Source: Takakia lepidozioides
Lineage: Eukaryota > Streptophyta > Takakiopsida > Takakiales > Takakiaceae
Reading direction: 5' to 3'
NCBI GenBank assembly: GCA_030704615.1
Contig: CM060734.1
Location: 39,450,042 to 39,514,041, forward strand
Length of the DNA stretch: 64,000 nt
Made by a program: the position numbers and the translations under genes. The notes under the pieces are model-generated. The model made no database searches, had not been told where the DNA came from, and saw nothing but the letters and a program-made list of their open reading frames with translations. This document shows positions 1 to 13,800 of this stretch, in pieces (the stretch's first letter is position 1; each line of letters opens with the position of its first letter).

Positions 1-84
1 AGTGGGCCCCATGAAAGCAAGGTGGGCCAAACCTAGGCGGGGTTTGAGAGGGTTGAGGGTGGAGTGGGCCCCATGAAAGCAAGG
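1..84 (+). repeat. Short direct repeat, 22 bp x 2
   Basis: The same 22 bases, beginning agtgggccccatg, occur at 1-22 and 63-84 in direct orientation. The left copy touches the window edge, so the array may continue outside. No coding function is seen. Confidence 0.8.
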
Positions 85-847
85 CCGGGTAGCCAGAGGA
101 GCTCCCAAACCCCGCGCCCTTTTGGGCTATGGCTCCAAATATCCTAGGCCTGCAGGCTATAACATAGGTGTGCATTTGAAGTCTTGGGCAGGGAACCTAA
201 AGATGTGAGGGAAATTACCGATTGGTCCCAAACTTTTTTGGGGATCTCATATGGATGTTCATGACACTTCAACCGGAGGGATTAGGAATTGAACACTGAA
301 TTTGTTTGTATAATTTTAGGAAGAGATATTTTGGCCTGCCCAAAGAAAATGGCATATTTTGACCCCCCAATTTGTCACTACAAAGGAGCCCACTTGAGAA
401 CATTTCAGAAAAAACTGAAAAATTATGAGGATGTGTGTTATCAGGTATGATACAACATTCTTGAGACTCTCAAAAAAAGAGAAATTAAAACTTCCCAAAT
501 ACGAGCAAAAAACTGCTTTTTTTGGCACCTATTTCTTAGTGAAGAGTTTTTTTTCGTCCCCACTCTACACTTTATAATCTTCTGATCTGGCGGTTGGAAT
601 TTGATGAAACTTTTTGTGGCAGGAGGTGGGGTAAGGTGGGAAGTAATTCCAACGGTCAGTTTTACAGGGACATAGAGATTTTCCAGATAAAAATGTTTCT
701 GTGGGCCAGGGTCATGTTTTTCCAGGAGAGGGTGAAAATGAGTCTGGGCACTTAAGGGTTAACCCCCTTTCATTTATGGGCCATGAGACCTACAGGACAG
801 TCAACGCCCAGACATACCGTCATGAATAATCCCACACATGGGGCAGG

Positions 848-880
848 GCAGCGGGTTCGAACCCCGAACCACCAGAGCGA
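848..880 (+). other. Pol III B-box / tRNA T-arm-like sequence
   Basis: The stretch gcgggttcgaaccccga carries a perfect tRNA T-loop (ttcgaac) with a mostly paired stem, equivalent to a Pol III B box. It is followed by accacca. I found no matching acceptor 5' arm, D arm or anticodon arm upstream, so this is not called a tRNA. A degraded tRNA or tRNA-derived SINE head is possible. Confidence 0.25.
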
Positions 881-1240
881 CACACACTGTGCACTTACCA
901 GCCGATGTGCCTCTTTTTTTTTCTTTTTTTTTTCTTTTCTGGGGAAACGGGAGGTAGCCCTTGAAAACTTTAATAAAAATTATTGAAGGGAAAATATTAA
1001 ACCCTTACATGCCTGTAGGCCGCCTTTTTTGATTCTCAGACCTCCTCCTCCGAGTTGCATTGGAAGTTAACACCAAAATATTATGCAATATCTTATCAAT
1101 TTTCTCTTTTACCATAAATTGTATATTTTGTGTTTTGTACATATTGAAGAACCCAAAAAAATAAAAATAAAAATCATATATTCTTTAAAAAATAAATTAT
1201 ATATTAATTGAAATAACTATCTATACCCGGAAACTATTCA

Positions 1241-1413
1241 TACCCTCGGGGTAAATTCTGGCATATATATTCATACCCAGGGGGTTATATAGAAATCTGA
1301 AAAGTTAATCTACCCATACCCGGAGGGTAAATAATTTTTCCGGATTTCAATTTATCCATACCCCGAGGGTAAATGATTTGACAAAAATAATTTACTTATA
1401 CCCTAAGAGTATA
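1241..1413. repeat. Cluster of TACCC-N3-GGGTA dyads
   Basis: Short inverted repeats recur: taccctcggggta (1241-1253), tacccagggggtta (1274-1287), tacccggagggta (1317-1329), taccccgagggta (1359-1371) and tataccctaagagtata (1397-1413). Arms are about 5 bp and the spacing is about 30-45 bp. Function is unknown. See the finding. Confidence 0.6.
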
Positions 1414-4400
1414 TTGAAATCAATATACCCGCACAACACTGGTATCAAGTTGATACCCACTATTGATACCCCAGTTAACCCTATATACCAGTACAACAAC
1501 TACCACCCACACATGTAACCCTCTGTCACCCATACTGGCGTTACTCCCTTCAGTTCCAAGAGAGGGCGGGGAAGATTTGACATGATGCAAACCAGCGCAC
1601 CGTGAGTCGTGACCCGTCGTGTCAAAGGTTGCACGTGTCACTGCATTAAGTGGTCACCTCAGTCCTAGTGTTCACCCTGTGACGTGGGGTCCTCCTTGCC
1701 AAGAACCTGTGTCCCCAGAACGTGGGCCCACACAGGCGCATGCACGATGCATCCCTGCAAGGCAAGGCTCTCGTGAGCCCTGCCAATTCTTTCTCCCATG
1801 TTCATCTCTCCCCATGCACTCTACGTGGGCCATGGCACAGCAGCCGCCTACCCAGTCTTTAACTCTTGTCTTGTCTTCCTTGCAGGCCGGCGGGACACGG
1901 CCACACTTCTACTTTTGGCACTGACGATCCTATCCCAGAAATCACTCTGCATCTAATGCATGCTTGCCAGGTTTGTCTGCACTCTGGGATTTCTTCAGCC
2001 CCAAAAATTCGACTTGTATGGTGTTGGTTTTGGTGTCAAATTCTACTATTATTAGTTGTGTGTACATTCTCCCCCTTGGGTGTCCATAAGAAACTGGGGG
2101 GGAATTTGAAGGTCAAGGAAATGGGTGTCCCCATATGAGCCTTGTGCTCTCTGCCTCTTTGGAAGAGGTTATTTTCAATGTTGGGCGGTTATTTGATTTC
2201 TTTCATGACTTCCGGTTCTGGTTTTTACAGAATCTTTACTCAAAGAACCTCTAGTTCTGGTTTTTTCATATATTTCATATGGAAAAAATCACCGGTAAGG
2301 GACAGTTTTCATCAAATAATCGGCTGGTCTTGGTGGATCTTTGACGGTTTTCAAGCTGGTTATTTCAAATCTTCATAGCCTGCGATGAGGAGCCTTTGAT
2401 GGGATCAATAATCCAACCCCATCATTTGTCTTTCATGTCACGTTACAAGTGTTACGTGGGTCGAATCTGTAACCCAATCTGTTCTGTCAGTGATGGCGGT
2501 CTCTTGTCTCCGTCTGCCGAGGAAGAAGAGCCAACAAATATCAGCTTTTCGATCTACAAACGTACAGATCCAGTGTACCAGATTACATTTATGAGGACCG
2601 CAGTGTACAAGGGAGAAGAAGGTTGTAACTTGTACCTTGTTTCTAGTTTCTACGTTTCTACGCCGGACCCGGCGACGTCCAGACGTCCAGACCTGCATTC
2701 TTCCCTGTGGACTCCAACACACACAACTACCCACCAACCCAAATTTATGATGCTTATCCCTCGCTCTGAGAACACAAGGGAAGGTGAAAAAAAAGACAAA
2801 ACGACCCCAGTGTCATCGAGCTTGCAATACGTAGTCCGAAACAAGGGCTGATGCCGGGCCTTGGGTTGATGATTCATTGATGAGCCCAGCTCGAGGAGGA
2901 ATTTCTTGGAGAAGGGGAGGGAGAACTGTTCCTGAAAAACCAGGTCTCTGGCTTTGAGTGTCGTAAGCAACGGAGCATTAAAGGTCCTGCGTCGCTCGAG
3001 GAAGAAACAATAAAAAATGACGACGTGGCTGTGAACAGATCTCGTATCTCGGTCCTCTGGCACCACCTAGATTGGTCTCCCCTGACGCTGTGCACCGACT
3101 GCAGTCTGGCGCGCTTCCTTGTGTCAGATGAGAGGACGGCACTGGGAGTGCAGAGGTTCGTAGAATATAGTTAGGGTTTGAAAGAGGGAGACTCTCATCG
3201 GAGAGAATTGGTCTAACAACCGGTCGTGTCTTCTGTAGCGCTTTACGGTTCGGAGGAGAGAGTCGAAGAAGGAGATTGTGTCTAATTAAGTGCGACGGTT
3301 GTTCGGAGGTGAGCCCATGGTTTAGGAGTATATCGACGAACACTGCCGAGGCAGGGTGGAGACTGCACGAGGAGGGCCTGAAATTTCCCTCCTATCTCTT
3401 GCAAGCAATAGTTCATTGTGAGCTCTCTCTCCCTCTCTCCGCATGCAGGTGTAGCTACCGTGTTATCGTATGCGCTTAATTCAAAAAGCTTCAGGGGAAC
3501 TCAAGGTTTGTAACCGGATTGCAGTCTGCTTTTCCAAAGTGTTATGCCACGTTGGTTTGCTTGGCGCTTTCTTGGTGACTTCCGTGTGATGGGTGGAACT
3601 ACTATTGCTTCCTACAGGAGGGCTAGAGTACCGTCGGCCCACTACCCTCAATTTTCTTTCATAGTGATCATACTTTCGGAGGTTTGAGAGGCTTGCGGGT
3701 TCTTGACCCACCACACTTCTGTTTCTCTTAGGCTTGATCACATTCTGAGTTTTGGCATTGAAGTTACCTCATCAGTGAGGGTCTTAGTGCCATATGTGAA
3801 CTGAACTTGTCTCTGACCCTTTGAGATGGTATTACATGGTTTCACTCGAATATCTTAGCTACGTGAGTCTGCAGTATGTCATATGATTGAAAGTGAGATC
3901 GTTTGAAGTTCGAGTTTGAGGTTCAAACTTTTCTCTAAGAGAATACCTCCAATAATGGTGTTGGTTTGTAACTTGAGATTGGTAAAGCACAAGAGGGTTC
4001 AAATTTTGCTATTATCTGTCGACAAGATGGATGGTTGTGCTGGGGACCAGTGCATCTGGCCTCCCAAGTCACACAGGGAAGGCTAGAGCCCCGTCAGTGT
4101 TAAGGCATGCAAGAACTGTTCTTATTGTAAGGGTCACAGGATAGCCCCCTAATCAGGTCAGATCATCTCACTTCAGGTCCAGTGTGAATTTGTCTGCGGA
4201 CAGTGGAAAGACTCAATAATCCCATTGGAGAACTTGATGCTCCTTAGTTCTGAATGTCACTTATATCTCAGAAAGTGTTTGGCTTATGCCTAACATGATA
4301 GTTTGTGTTGATTATTCATGTCTGGTAAGTGAACAAACAATCAATTTCTGCATGCTTCAAAAACAAGATCTTGATCATGTGATTAATGAGGTCTGACATG

Positions 4401-5301
4401 GAGTTTGATGAGCATGTAAAAAGATACAAAATCTATCTGAGACCCGTTGCCTCAGTGTGGTCTGTCAGACGGAAAGGCGAGAGAAGAGGGGCTGTGTAGT
4501 TGGCTAATCAGCTGTCAATGTAAGTATCAAACTCATGAAAGAACAGAACTAGGTTGATTTGCTGTGTTTCTAGGTGAAATTTAACAGAACTGCAATATAT
4601 TGGCAAAGAAAACAGGGTGCTTTTGTCAAACAGGTGGTGTACTCCTCGATAGATGCCCCTACCTGCCTCCTTACTGCCAAAAAGCCTTTATTGATAAATG
4701 CCAGCTCGTTTGGCCTGAAGCAAGCAAAGTAGTATCGGTCCTTGCTACTGTCATTAAGGAGAACTGGCAGGGATGGACCTCTGCATGTTACTGGGAGGCT
4801 GTTCTAGTAGAAGCTCACTTACACATCTCTCCTAGTTTACCCAAAGCGCTGCGAGTAAGACCAAGGCAATAACTTGCCAGACAGAAATAGAGGCATGTGG
4901 CGCGCAAAGCTAGAGTTGGCTTCTGAGGGTTGAAAGCAGTCCTTACCATCACATACTAGGACCTTGCTCAGGACATAACTGCGATGGCTCATGGGAGGGC
5001 TAATCCAAGCTGCACTGTAAGCTTGTGGGTGCCTAGCTCAGTTTTCGAATGTCATAGGCAGAGGCACTTGTCAACTTGGTATATTCCACTGATCTCTTTC
5101 CTTGTGCTATTTCTCCTCCGTACCCTTTATTTAAAATCTTAGTCTGACAACATTTTGATAATCTCGTTAAGGGTGTGCTTGCTTACTTTTTTCTATCCCT
5201 TTTCTGGTTGGCTGCCAGTGATATGAGCGAACGGGAAAGCCATACACCTTGGTGGAGAACTCAAGGTTTTGCAGCCACTCCTGAACTCCTGAATGAGAAC
5301 C

Positions 5302-6970
5302 ATGGCTGACGAGGAGGGGGAGATACTTCTAACCAAGATTGAGAAAGAGGTGGGTCAGCTATATACAGATCTAGGTAGTCCATTTCATAGGTAAAAAAGG
5401 TAGAAGGCAATGGTTAACAGGATGATCTCAACCTCGTCTATTCTGTCAACAAATGGCTTCAATTGATAATCGACTTGTGCAATGCAGCCATTTGTTTTTA
5501 AAGATTGATAAGAGCTAGTCATGAATGTGTTGTGGGAGATGCTGTTTGAGGTTCCCATCTACAATCTGCAAAGATTTGTTCTACTTCATTGAGCATGGAT
5601 ATCTGCATGAACTGAGTTTGAACCGGTTCATCTGCGACACAGGTACTCACGGTGGCTGGCCCCGATTTGCCTCCAGTAGATGTCAAAAACGGGAGGTTCC
5701 CATGCTGCCTAGTGTGGGTGCCACTGCCAGTGGTTGCTTGGCTGGCGCCCTTTGTAGGCCATGTGGGGATCTGTCGAGAAGATGGGGTCATCCTGGACTT
5801 TGCTGGGCCCTACTTTGTGAACCTTGACAATTTTATGTTTGGGTCTCCGGCAAAATACGTGTCCCTCAAGCGCAGCAAGGTGATTTTTCCTTTTCACACC
5901 TAAGCAGTTACATTATGGTAGTGAGACTTTCCCGTGGCTATAACTGTGGAACCTCTGCAGGTTGTCAGGTGAAATTTAAAATGTATTTGGCCTAAGACTA
6001 TTATGACCTTTCCACTCTTGTCACATACTGGTGCTGTCTCAGACGTAGGGCTTGATCAACTAATTTCACATTCAGAAGTGCTTTTGTAGGTCCAACTCTT
6101 TCTTCTTTTAGAGGGTTCCCTGGCAGTACTGTCCTGTCCTCCATATTATAGCATATCCATGCAATATCACCCATGTGATGTGACTTGAACTGGTTCCACC
6201 TAAATGGAGTACTGCGCGGTACTTATTTGGGAAGTATGAGGTACTCTACATTACAATTTGGGGGCAAACGGAGTCCGGGAGTTTAGCAATGGGGCACTGG
6301 GTCTCATTTGTGTCTAATATATCACTTAGGACTGAAAGCGTGTGGAAGATGGTTGCCAGATCTGTTTCAAGAGTGTTGCATTCTGAGAGTTTTGATCTCA
6401 CCTGAAAAATTTCAAATGTCATTTTTTTGTTCCAACCTTAATGAAAAGGTTTACAGGGCACCTTCAAGATTCAGGCTTGGACTGAGGGACCTGAAGAGAA
6501 ACTAAGAGGAGGTATGTATAATGACGAGTTGGATGTTTGGATGGCAGTGCTGCTTCCCACCACACCGTGCAGGACATACATGCCTGGACAGCAACTCACA
6601 TGCAGAAAGGGGAACTGCCATATCTTGGGATGATGGGCTGCATACTACAATGCAGACATTCCAGCACAAAACTTACAACTTCTTTACTTGTAACTGTCAT
6701 TCGTTTGTGGCCAACTGCCTCAACAGATTGGCATATGGGGGTTCTGTGGAATGGAACCTTGTCCAGATAATATTTCTGGTACTCCTAAAAGGTCAGTTCG
6801 TAAACTTCTGGGGATTTGTGCGTGCATATGGGCCCTTTGTCTTGGTTATGTCTGTTGGACTCTCTGTGGCAGGGTGGCCATTTTTCATCGGGTGGGCTGT
6901 TTTCACGTTGCTTCTGGTGATTTGGTTTTACAGTGGAACATACTGCCTGGGAGGCTGTATTGAATGCTAG
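5302..6970 (+). CDS. RTE1: RTE1/RTH-family (DUF778, TMEM222-like) membrane protein
   Basis: Predicted 235-aa member of the RTE1 family. In Arabidopsis, RTE1 is a Golgi/ER membrane protein that promotes ETR1 receptor signalling and so restrains ethylene responses. Exons are 5302-5349, 5643-5879 and 6548-6970; all junctions are phase 0 with GT..AG. The start is the first ATG of a short acidic exon, [10 protein letters not shown]. Family landmarks are GRFPCC (about residues 32-37), [15 protein letters not shown] (about 57-71), the Cys-rich [16 protein letters not shown] (about 141-156) and GGSVEWN (about 159-165). These are followed by hydrophobic segments at about 166-181, 189-204 and 206-228. 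Length is close to Arabidopsis RTE1 (about 250 aa). The family is clear. Exon 1 is inferred from frame and splice fit only. Role in this species is by homology. It converges with LpxB, whose stop lies 830 bp downstream. Confidence 0.87.
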
Positions 6971-7800
6971 TCTTACTCAACTGCCCATGTTGCAAGCCAT
7001 GACTTTAAAAGAGTGGAGAGGCAACATCTACATTCTATGCTGGAAATTGGGGGACTTCACTTGGTTCATCACTTTAGAAACAGGGATTGTTTGTATCTTG
7101 ACAGGTATCAATGAACAACAGAATTGTAGCTGGATTAGTGTGCTAGTGATGATTTTCTCTCCAGTGACACCTTGACCAAAGGTTGGGTGTCAACGACAAA
7201 GGCATACAGAGGTTTCTCCTCACTGGCACCATACAGTGGTGCTAACTTTTCAAACTGTGAGTTAATTAGTGTTAATTGTTTTGTGTATCAAATGATTTCC
7301 TTTGTACATTGTGCAATTGTCTAAGAAGTTAGTCTTCCAAATTATGTATTTTCTTTGGTAATTGTTTCAATGTGGGAGGAGTGTCCCCACAAACCAAAGT
7401 CGTCTGGGCCAACTGTAGCTAGCCTTCCTTGAAGTGGAGTTTCACATGTGATCCTGATGGGATTTGTCCACATTTTTTCCTGTATTTATATCTAGCCTAC
7501 TTACAGATCTTGAAGCAGACATGGTGTTAATATTTTCAGGGTTTTATATCCTGATCAACTTAGTCATTTGCTAACAAAAGAATTTGTTAAATTCTTTTGG
7601 CCTTTTTGTACACCTACTCATATAATTCCAATTTAACTTGTGTATGTAATGTTAGGTGATGAGAGAGCTGGCTATTTAGAGTCAATGTGACAAAGCTTGA
7701 GGTTGCCTTGAGGAAAGCTCCCGGCAAAGCTTAGATAGACAATAGAAAGAGGATAGCCATGTGAATTTATGTCTTGGTCCAAACAAGAGAATGGGAATGG
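6971..7800. other. Convergent 3' intergenic region
   Basis: This lies between the stop codons of the RTE1-like gene (+) and the LpxB-like gene (-), so it should contain both 3' UTRs. No further coding or repeat structure is supported. Confidence 0.5.
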
Positions 7801-10800
7801 CTAGCCACCAACGCAAAGAAACGACAAGACCAATTGAGCTGCCTTTTTTGCAACCCCAGGCTCGCCCAGTAGCGTGCGGAGATCGTGATACCCTTCCAAT
7901 ACCCTTTCCCTACACACACAATCTGTTGTTGGCAACAGATCAAATGCAGCTTCTGCCACCTTCACTGCATCAGCATCCTCTTGGATAAATTCTGGTACCA
8001 CCTGCACAGATTAAAGCAAGGTCCTTGAGAAAATTTACAAATCCCACATAGAGGGTTGCAGTTGCTGGAGTCAAAATCTTTCTATTTTGGGCTTCAATTC
8101 AATAGTAAATGTCATGTACAAATTGATATTTGTGTGCAAGGGCTCAGGGAGAGTAGTTTTGTAGATGTGAAGACAAAGAGGGTAAGAACAAGCCAGCTTG
8201 ATGCCATAATCATCCCCAAAGCCAGGTTTCAAATATGGATTATTAATGTGAGGCAGATACCTGACGGTCCAGAATGAGGTTCACAAGAGAGACATGCTTC
8301 ACTGAGAACTTTAGAATATTGATTGCAATCCAGGCTGTTGCTGCATCAATTTTGTAGATCACTACTTGGGGTACCTGGGTGCCAAATTAAATCATTAATT
8401 GCAACAACAAACCAAAACATAATCCAGGACATGTATGGTGGAGAACTGTGAACTGACCTCAAAGGCCCGCCCAACTCACCATGACACTCCCAATTTGTCC
8501 CTAAAACCAAAAGGGTTGCAAAGGCAATTTAGACCCCTCTGGAACACTATAAACTTATCCAAAAACTCTGACAAATTAGGACAAGGTAGCCAACATCATG
8601 AGGAATGTCCCCATTCCTGTAGAATTTGGTTTCAGTTAGCTTAGCCATTTAGGAATTTTTCATTCAGATTTGTGAATTTTTTTTTTTCCGACTATTCGGC
8701 ATTGTGCCTTCCTGGTCTTCTACCAAGGAGATGATTCTGTTTACCTGAATATCTCAGGAGGTCAGCTACCTCACCCCATCAAATGCCCTCAACACCCTAT
8801 ATGCGGAGAATAACTGCAGGAACAATTCTGGTTGGAAAAGGGTTCCTTGGCAGAAATAACTCCTTACTCTTTTACAAAGGAATGCTTCACAGCAAAAAGA
8901 TTACAGAGAAAAATTTCTGAACTGCGAACTTTCTCTTTTACCTAAAATGCACCATAAATATACAATCAACTCACATTGAAGAGAGCCAGCTCCAGATTCA
9001 CACTACCAGATTTTGTGATAGCAAGGTCTGCTGCTGCCATGACCGTGTGTGAGTCGCCCTGCATGTACACCATCAGATTCACCAACTAACATATCAACCA
9101 ACATCCCTATCTGTACTGCTTCCATTATTGTCCCCACCTACATCCTTGGCTAATGTCTCTGAACTAGAAACCTTCAGGCTCTCACATCAGGTAAGAATCT
9201 GTAGTGATCAAGATTCTGATGACAGTTATTTATGCCGATCAGATATCAGTGAGGCAAAGTTATCTGGGGCTGGAGGAAGTCATGTTTCTTCCTTCTGTTT
9301 GTTAAAATTATAAACTTCGTAATCTCCAGAATAAGCTGTGGAAATACAACAAGGAAGACTAGTAGATAAAATTGTCAGCTCTGCAGTATGGTCCTGTGGT
9401 GCACAGGGCTACAAAGTTTACTATGCATACACCCAATCTTAGGGTCTTATCCTATCCACTTACTAGATGTTTATATCAAGGTAAGTCCCCACTACTGGAG
9501 TGAGCCCTTCACAAAGGTAGTGTCTGCTCCACCCTAACTGGGCACGGGGTCTACGGCCACAAGGCTACAGCAAATAATAGCTAACGAGGACATTCCTACC
9601 CACTTACAGATTGATCTCAAGCAACAGAAGAAAGAATGAGATGTGGGACATACATGCCAAAGCTGAGCATACCCTGCTAAGCCATATTCCTGGAACCCTT
9701 CCTCAATAGTTTGACTTTGGCCCGGCAAGATTGATGGGACAATTAAGTGCATTTTCCCCCTGATTTGCAACAAAGTCACACCTAAATATAAGTACATTTC
9801 AGTTGTTTCTGACAGACAAAAAGAAAAACCTGCCTACTGGAGCCGAGTGACCAATGTGTCTCCTCTCTACATAGAGCCACTGGTTTCCATCTTTAAGCTT
9901 GGCCTCCAGTGCATGGTTGTGAAAATGACTTGGCAAAACCCTAGCAATCATGAAAGCATAACATTAAGGCTAGCCTAGGATGATGTCCATCACAGTGACT
10001 CATCTCACCCTATCCAAATGAACACAAAAGTAGAAAAGCAGTAAATAAGCTCAACTACCTTTGGAGCGTGAGGGACTCGACTTTGTCTAGAAGGTGGCGA
10101 GCTGCTGAGGCTATGATGGGCCACACGTGTCTAAGCTCTTGGGCCCGTGAAGCTGGCAGCAATGCCACAACTATATCCTCCTCTCTAACTCCCAGTAATC
10201 TCTTTGCCTGAATCACCCAAGAAGTACATAAGTCCATGATAATAGACTGTCAGACAGCCCTTGGAAGGGGTACATGAAGTTCTGCATTTGCAGATGAGAT
10301 TGCACACATTATTTAGCTCTACTTAACCAGAAGGTCTAGTGTAGAGTTATAAGGAGGGAAATATAGTACTAGACCTCTTGGGGGTTGAGTGCAACTAAAT
10401 CCGTCAAGGGATGGCCCACTTGCATAACGCAGCCCCCTGCCTTCTGGTAGTACTCTGCCTGGTCCACATATCAACCTTCTCCGTCAGCTCTCTCTCTCCC
10501 TCTCTCTCTCTTTTATGAAGATCAGAAGTGCCTGGCAGCTTACCTCCATGAGGCACTCACCCTTAGACAATCACTCAAACAATAGTTTTTATCTCTAGCT
10601 CTGGTTTTTGTTTCCTCTCTCATGTTTTCTTCCATTTTGTCCCATAAGCTCTATGAGCTTCCCGCGGACGTTATAAAGCACCATTTCATTTCTCTCTTTC
10701 TTGTCTTTCTTCTCTAAAGTACCATTTCATTTCATTTCTCTTAAAAGGAGAAACTTGATAGTCTATTTTGTTCTACTGTGGATTATCCTTTCTTATGCCA

Positions 10801-13800
10801 GAGTGGAATTAGGGCTTTGTGTCTTATGGCATGTGAAGACGACCAGCGCATACAGCTGCCACTTTGCAGACAGGCTTGATTTACCCTAAATATTCAATGC
10901 TGGGAAGTGAGCTGCAGCCTGAGAAATAGCAGACCAATGGCTACTATCAAAAGAGACTTTAATTCTAGAGCCCAGTCTTCCTGAGGTACCAGTTGTTAGC
11001 TTCAGCCGTGTTGAAAATTTCACGGCCCATTCCAACACAGACACTTCAAGTGGTTTTTGGGCCAAGCAATCTACTCCTTTGACTCCCTTGCACTTGTTTT
11101 TGTCTGAAATTAGAGAGTTGGATATGGAGTTGATTTGCAAATACGAAAGCTGCTTACTTGCAGGGAGCAACTAGTGTTATGGTGCCACTACCTATAAGAG
11201 GACTTCAGGAAAGAACAGCCAGTTGCCCCTCTCCAGGGAAACTTGGTAGAGGTGTTTGTTTGAAATTCATACAATACAATGCTGGTTGACATAGCAGCAA
11301 TCTGCATTATACAGAGCTATCGCCAACTCTATCACAGTACAGCACTTCATGAAAACCATAAGGATTCTGCCTACCTCAGTGGCAATCTTAGGACAGAAAC
11401 CTGCATTTGATAATATACAGCTACCCCACCACCCACTGCAATCACCTCTATGGATATGGAGTCAATGCTAAGTCTGGCTCAGTGATGGTGCCTTCCTTGA
11501 AGGCTGTTGTTGTCAAAAAAAAATTTATCTAGTCTGGAATAAATAGATCCTTTCTAGTCAAGACAAGACAAGCCCTTCTCTCTCTGTTTCAGTTCTTCGT
11601 CCCTTGGCAAGTTTGCTTTGCACCTCCTGCGGACTTGATAAACTTCTTTCCTTCTTTCTTCCATTCTTTCTCTCTCTGCCCTCGGGGACATCACTCTAAA
11701 CTGGAACCATGAGCCAACGGAGGCAATCCTGTGAGCTAGTAAGCAAATGTTACCACCACCATAAGTTACAAGGATTGAACCAAGAGGTTGAAAGATGACC
11801 TACCTCACCAGGGTAGACGGACAGAATAGCGTCGCTCAGATCTATAATTGATTCAGTGCGTGCTGTGTTCCATAACCACTCGTTGGGGGGAATGTAATAG
11901 ACCACTTTACACCCTGCATGTCAGAATACCTCATTTTATAAGCTTTAGAACTGTAGGCACCATGTATTACTAAGCAAGACCAATAACAAGATGTCTATCA
12001 TCTCACTCTCCAACTTCCAGGACTTCAGAGTATGTGAGCTCCACACTTGGACTCAGTTCAAAGACAGTCTTATCTTCAGTTCAATCTTATGACCAACTCT
12101 TACTAACTCCCTCCGTGTCCAGTTCCAAAAGCCAAATCACATGCTCTTGCTCAATCCCATGGCCCTCCAAAAGGATCTAGCTCGGACACTGGGAAAATAC
12201 CAGAATAAGTCCGCCATAAAACAGCAACATGTAACAACACTAGATTCAGTCATTCCTCTACTTTGCACCTCACTCCACAAGATGGGGCAGGTTGGAGCAT
12301 ACCAAATCGCCTCTTGACAAACTGGCCAAGTGGTATGTTGACTCCTGGGTAGTCAATCAGCACCTGTCCAGTAAGCAACTTCTTTTAAGCCCTTTCAAGA
12401 TTAGAGAATACATTGTCACATTGATAAACTCAAGTCAGATGCCAACACACAGCCCAGTTTCTATTGGCTTCAAATACTTGTAACGGAGTCCACCGAGCTG
12501 CCAAAGGAAGCAATGCCATGCCAAAACTGGTACATAGTGACCTCAAAAGATCACTGTGTGGTGAGAACAAAAGAGGCGTAGACCTGCTTCTGCTGATAAC
12601 CTGTGCTCCCTCGGCATACTCAATAGAGGAACTTGGTTTACTTGCACACGCGCTTAACACTTCCAACAATCCATCTTCTCTATGACAAGTACACTACCTT
12701 TTTGGAGATCTCTCTTTGACAAGATTCTGTAACATTCAATTATATGTCAAGTTTTGACAATGAGCCCTGTTAGCATACAATATTGGTATTGCTCTGACAG
12801 CTCTTAGGAAGCGGGGGGGGGAGACACATACAACCCAAGTGCAGAGGAATACATCCACAAGAGGTCCAGAGAGAAAGAGAGACCACAATATCTGGAGTGT
12901 TTTTCTTCAGGAATGCATGTACACCCAGTTGAAGGCGGATGGAGGGCAAAAGCAGAGGCAGTGCTTCTAAGAGACCAATGGAGCTTAACCCTGTGTTGTC
13001 CCCTGCGCATTGGCAGCCCACCGAAAACAATCTGAGTACACATTTGCATGGTTGTCAAGGGCTGCGGGCTGAATGGATACAAAAATACCTCAAGAGAAGG
13101 AGAGAAGCCACTGAAAGACGGATTGTGAGGGGAGGGATGGACGGAGGGAGAGGGTGTAGTCCCCACCACTGACCAATGAGGACAGCCCCAGCCTCCTTCA
13201 TCCGTTGTCCACCAAGCGCATAGACTTCGACCCCCATGCCCTGTCCTCGAGATACCTCAATAATTTCACGTACAAGAGCAGCCCCATGCATATCTCCCAT
13301 CACATCCCCGGTACTAATCTGCAATCAAAATGCACCAGGCATTAGGCACTGTCGGTCTCTTGTGTCTTTGTGCAATTGAAACTGAATAACTAGCATTTGT
13401 GGCGTTCACAATTGAATTATTTTATAAAACACTCAAGCAAAGCAACATTTTTCAAAAGATTGCGTTCGCCCATAGAAAACGATTTGAACATGTTTCTCAA
13501 GATGACCTCTGAAATGAAGGGGGCATAGTGTAAGGGAGTATCATAAGTGGCATGCTATTCTGATAGAGATGTGGGCAGTAAACCTTGAGTAGCTTCCGAA
13601 TGGGTGATGATGGTGGGGTCTCTCAACCATAGGCAGCCTGTAACCCGTTTGCAAATTGACATTATTCTAACGCCACAAGCTTGCAGAAGGAATAGACCAA
13701 ATAAGAGAGTATACCACAATACGAAAGGGTCTTTTCTGTGAGTGCCCAGATACTGCATTGGTAATCGGATAATGTTCCTGGACACACGATACATGCAAAC

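Larger units (their letters stand above)
85..5301. other. Intergenic/5' flank region, no supported gene
   Basis: No open frame here resembles a protein family I know. The longest, 2396-2851 (+), has no recognisable domain and no convincing splice context. Features seen are a T-arm-like sequence near 850-880, a cluster of short dyads at 1241-1413, and mixed low-complexity sequence. A GA-rich stretch at 3240-3320 followed by a GT donor-like site could be a 5' UTR exon of the RTE1-like gene, but nothing in the sequence proves this. Confidence 0.4.

Noticed and set aside
848-880. A tRNA gene
   Set aside because: Only the T arm is convincing. No acceptor, D or anticodon arms could be paired.
2396-2851. 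151-codon ORF as a gene
   Set aside because: No family resemblance, no splice support, and overlapping minus-strand frames of equal quality.
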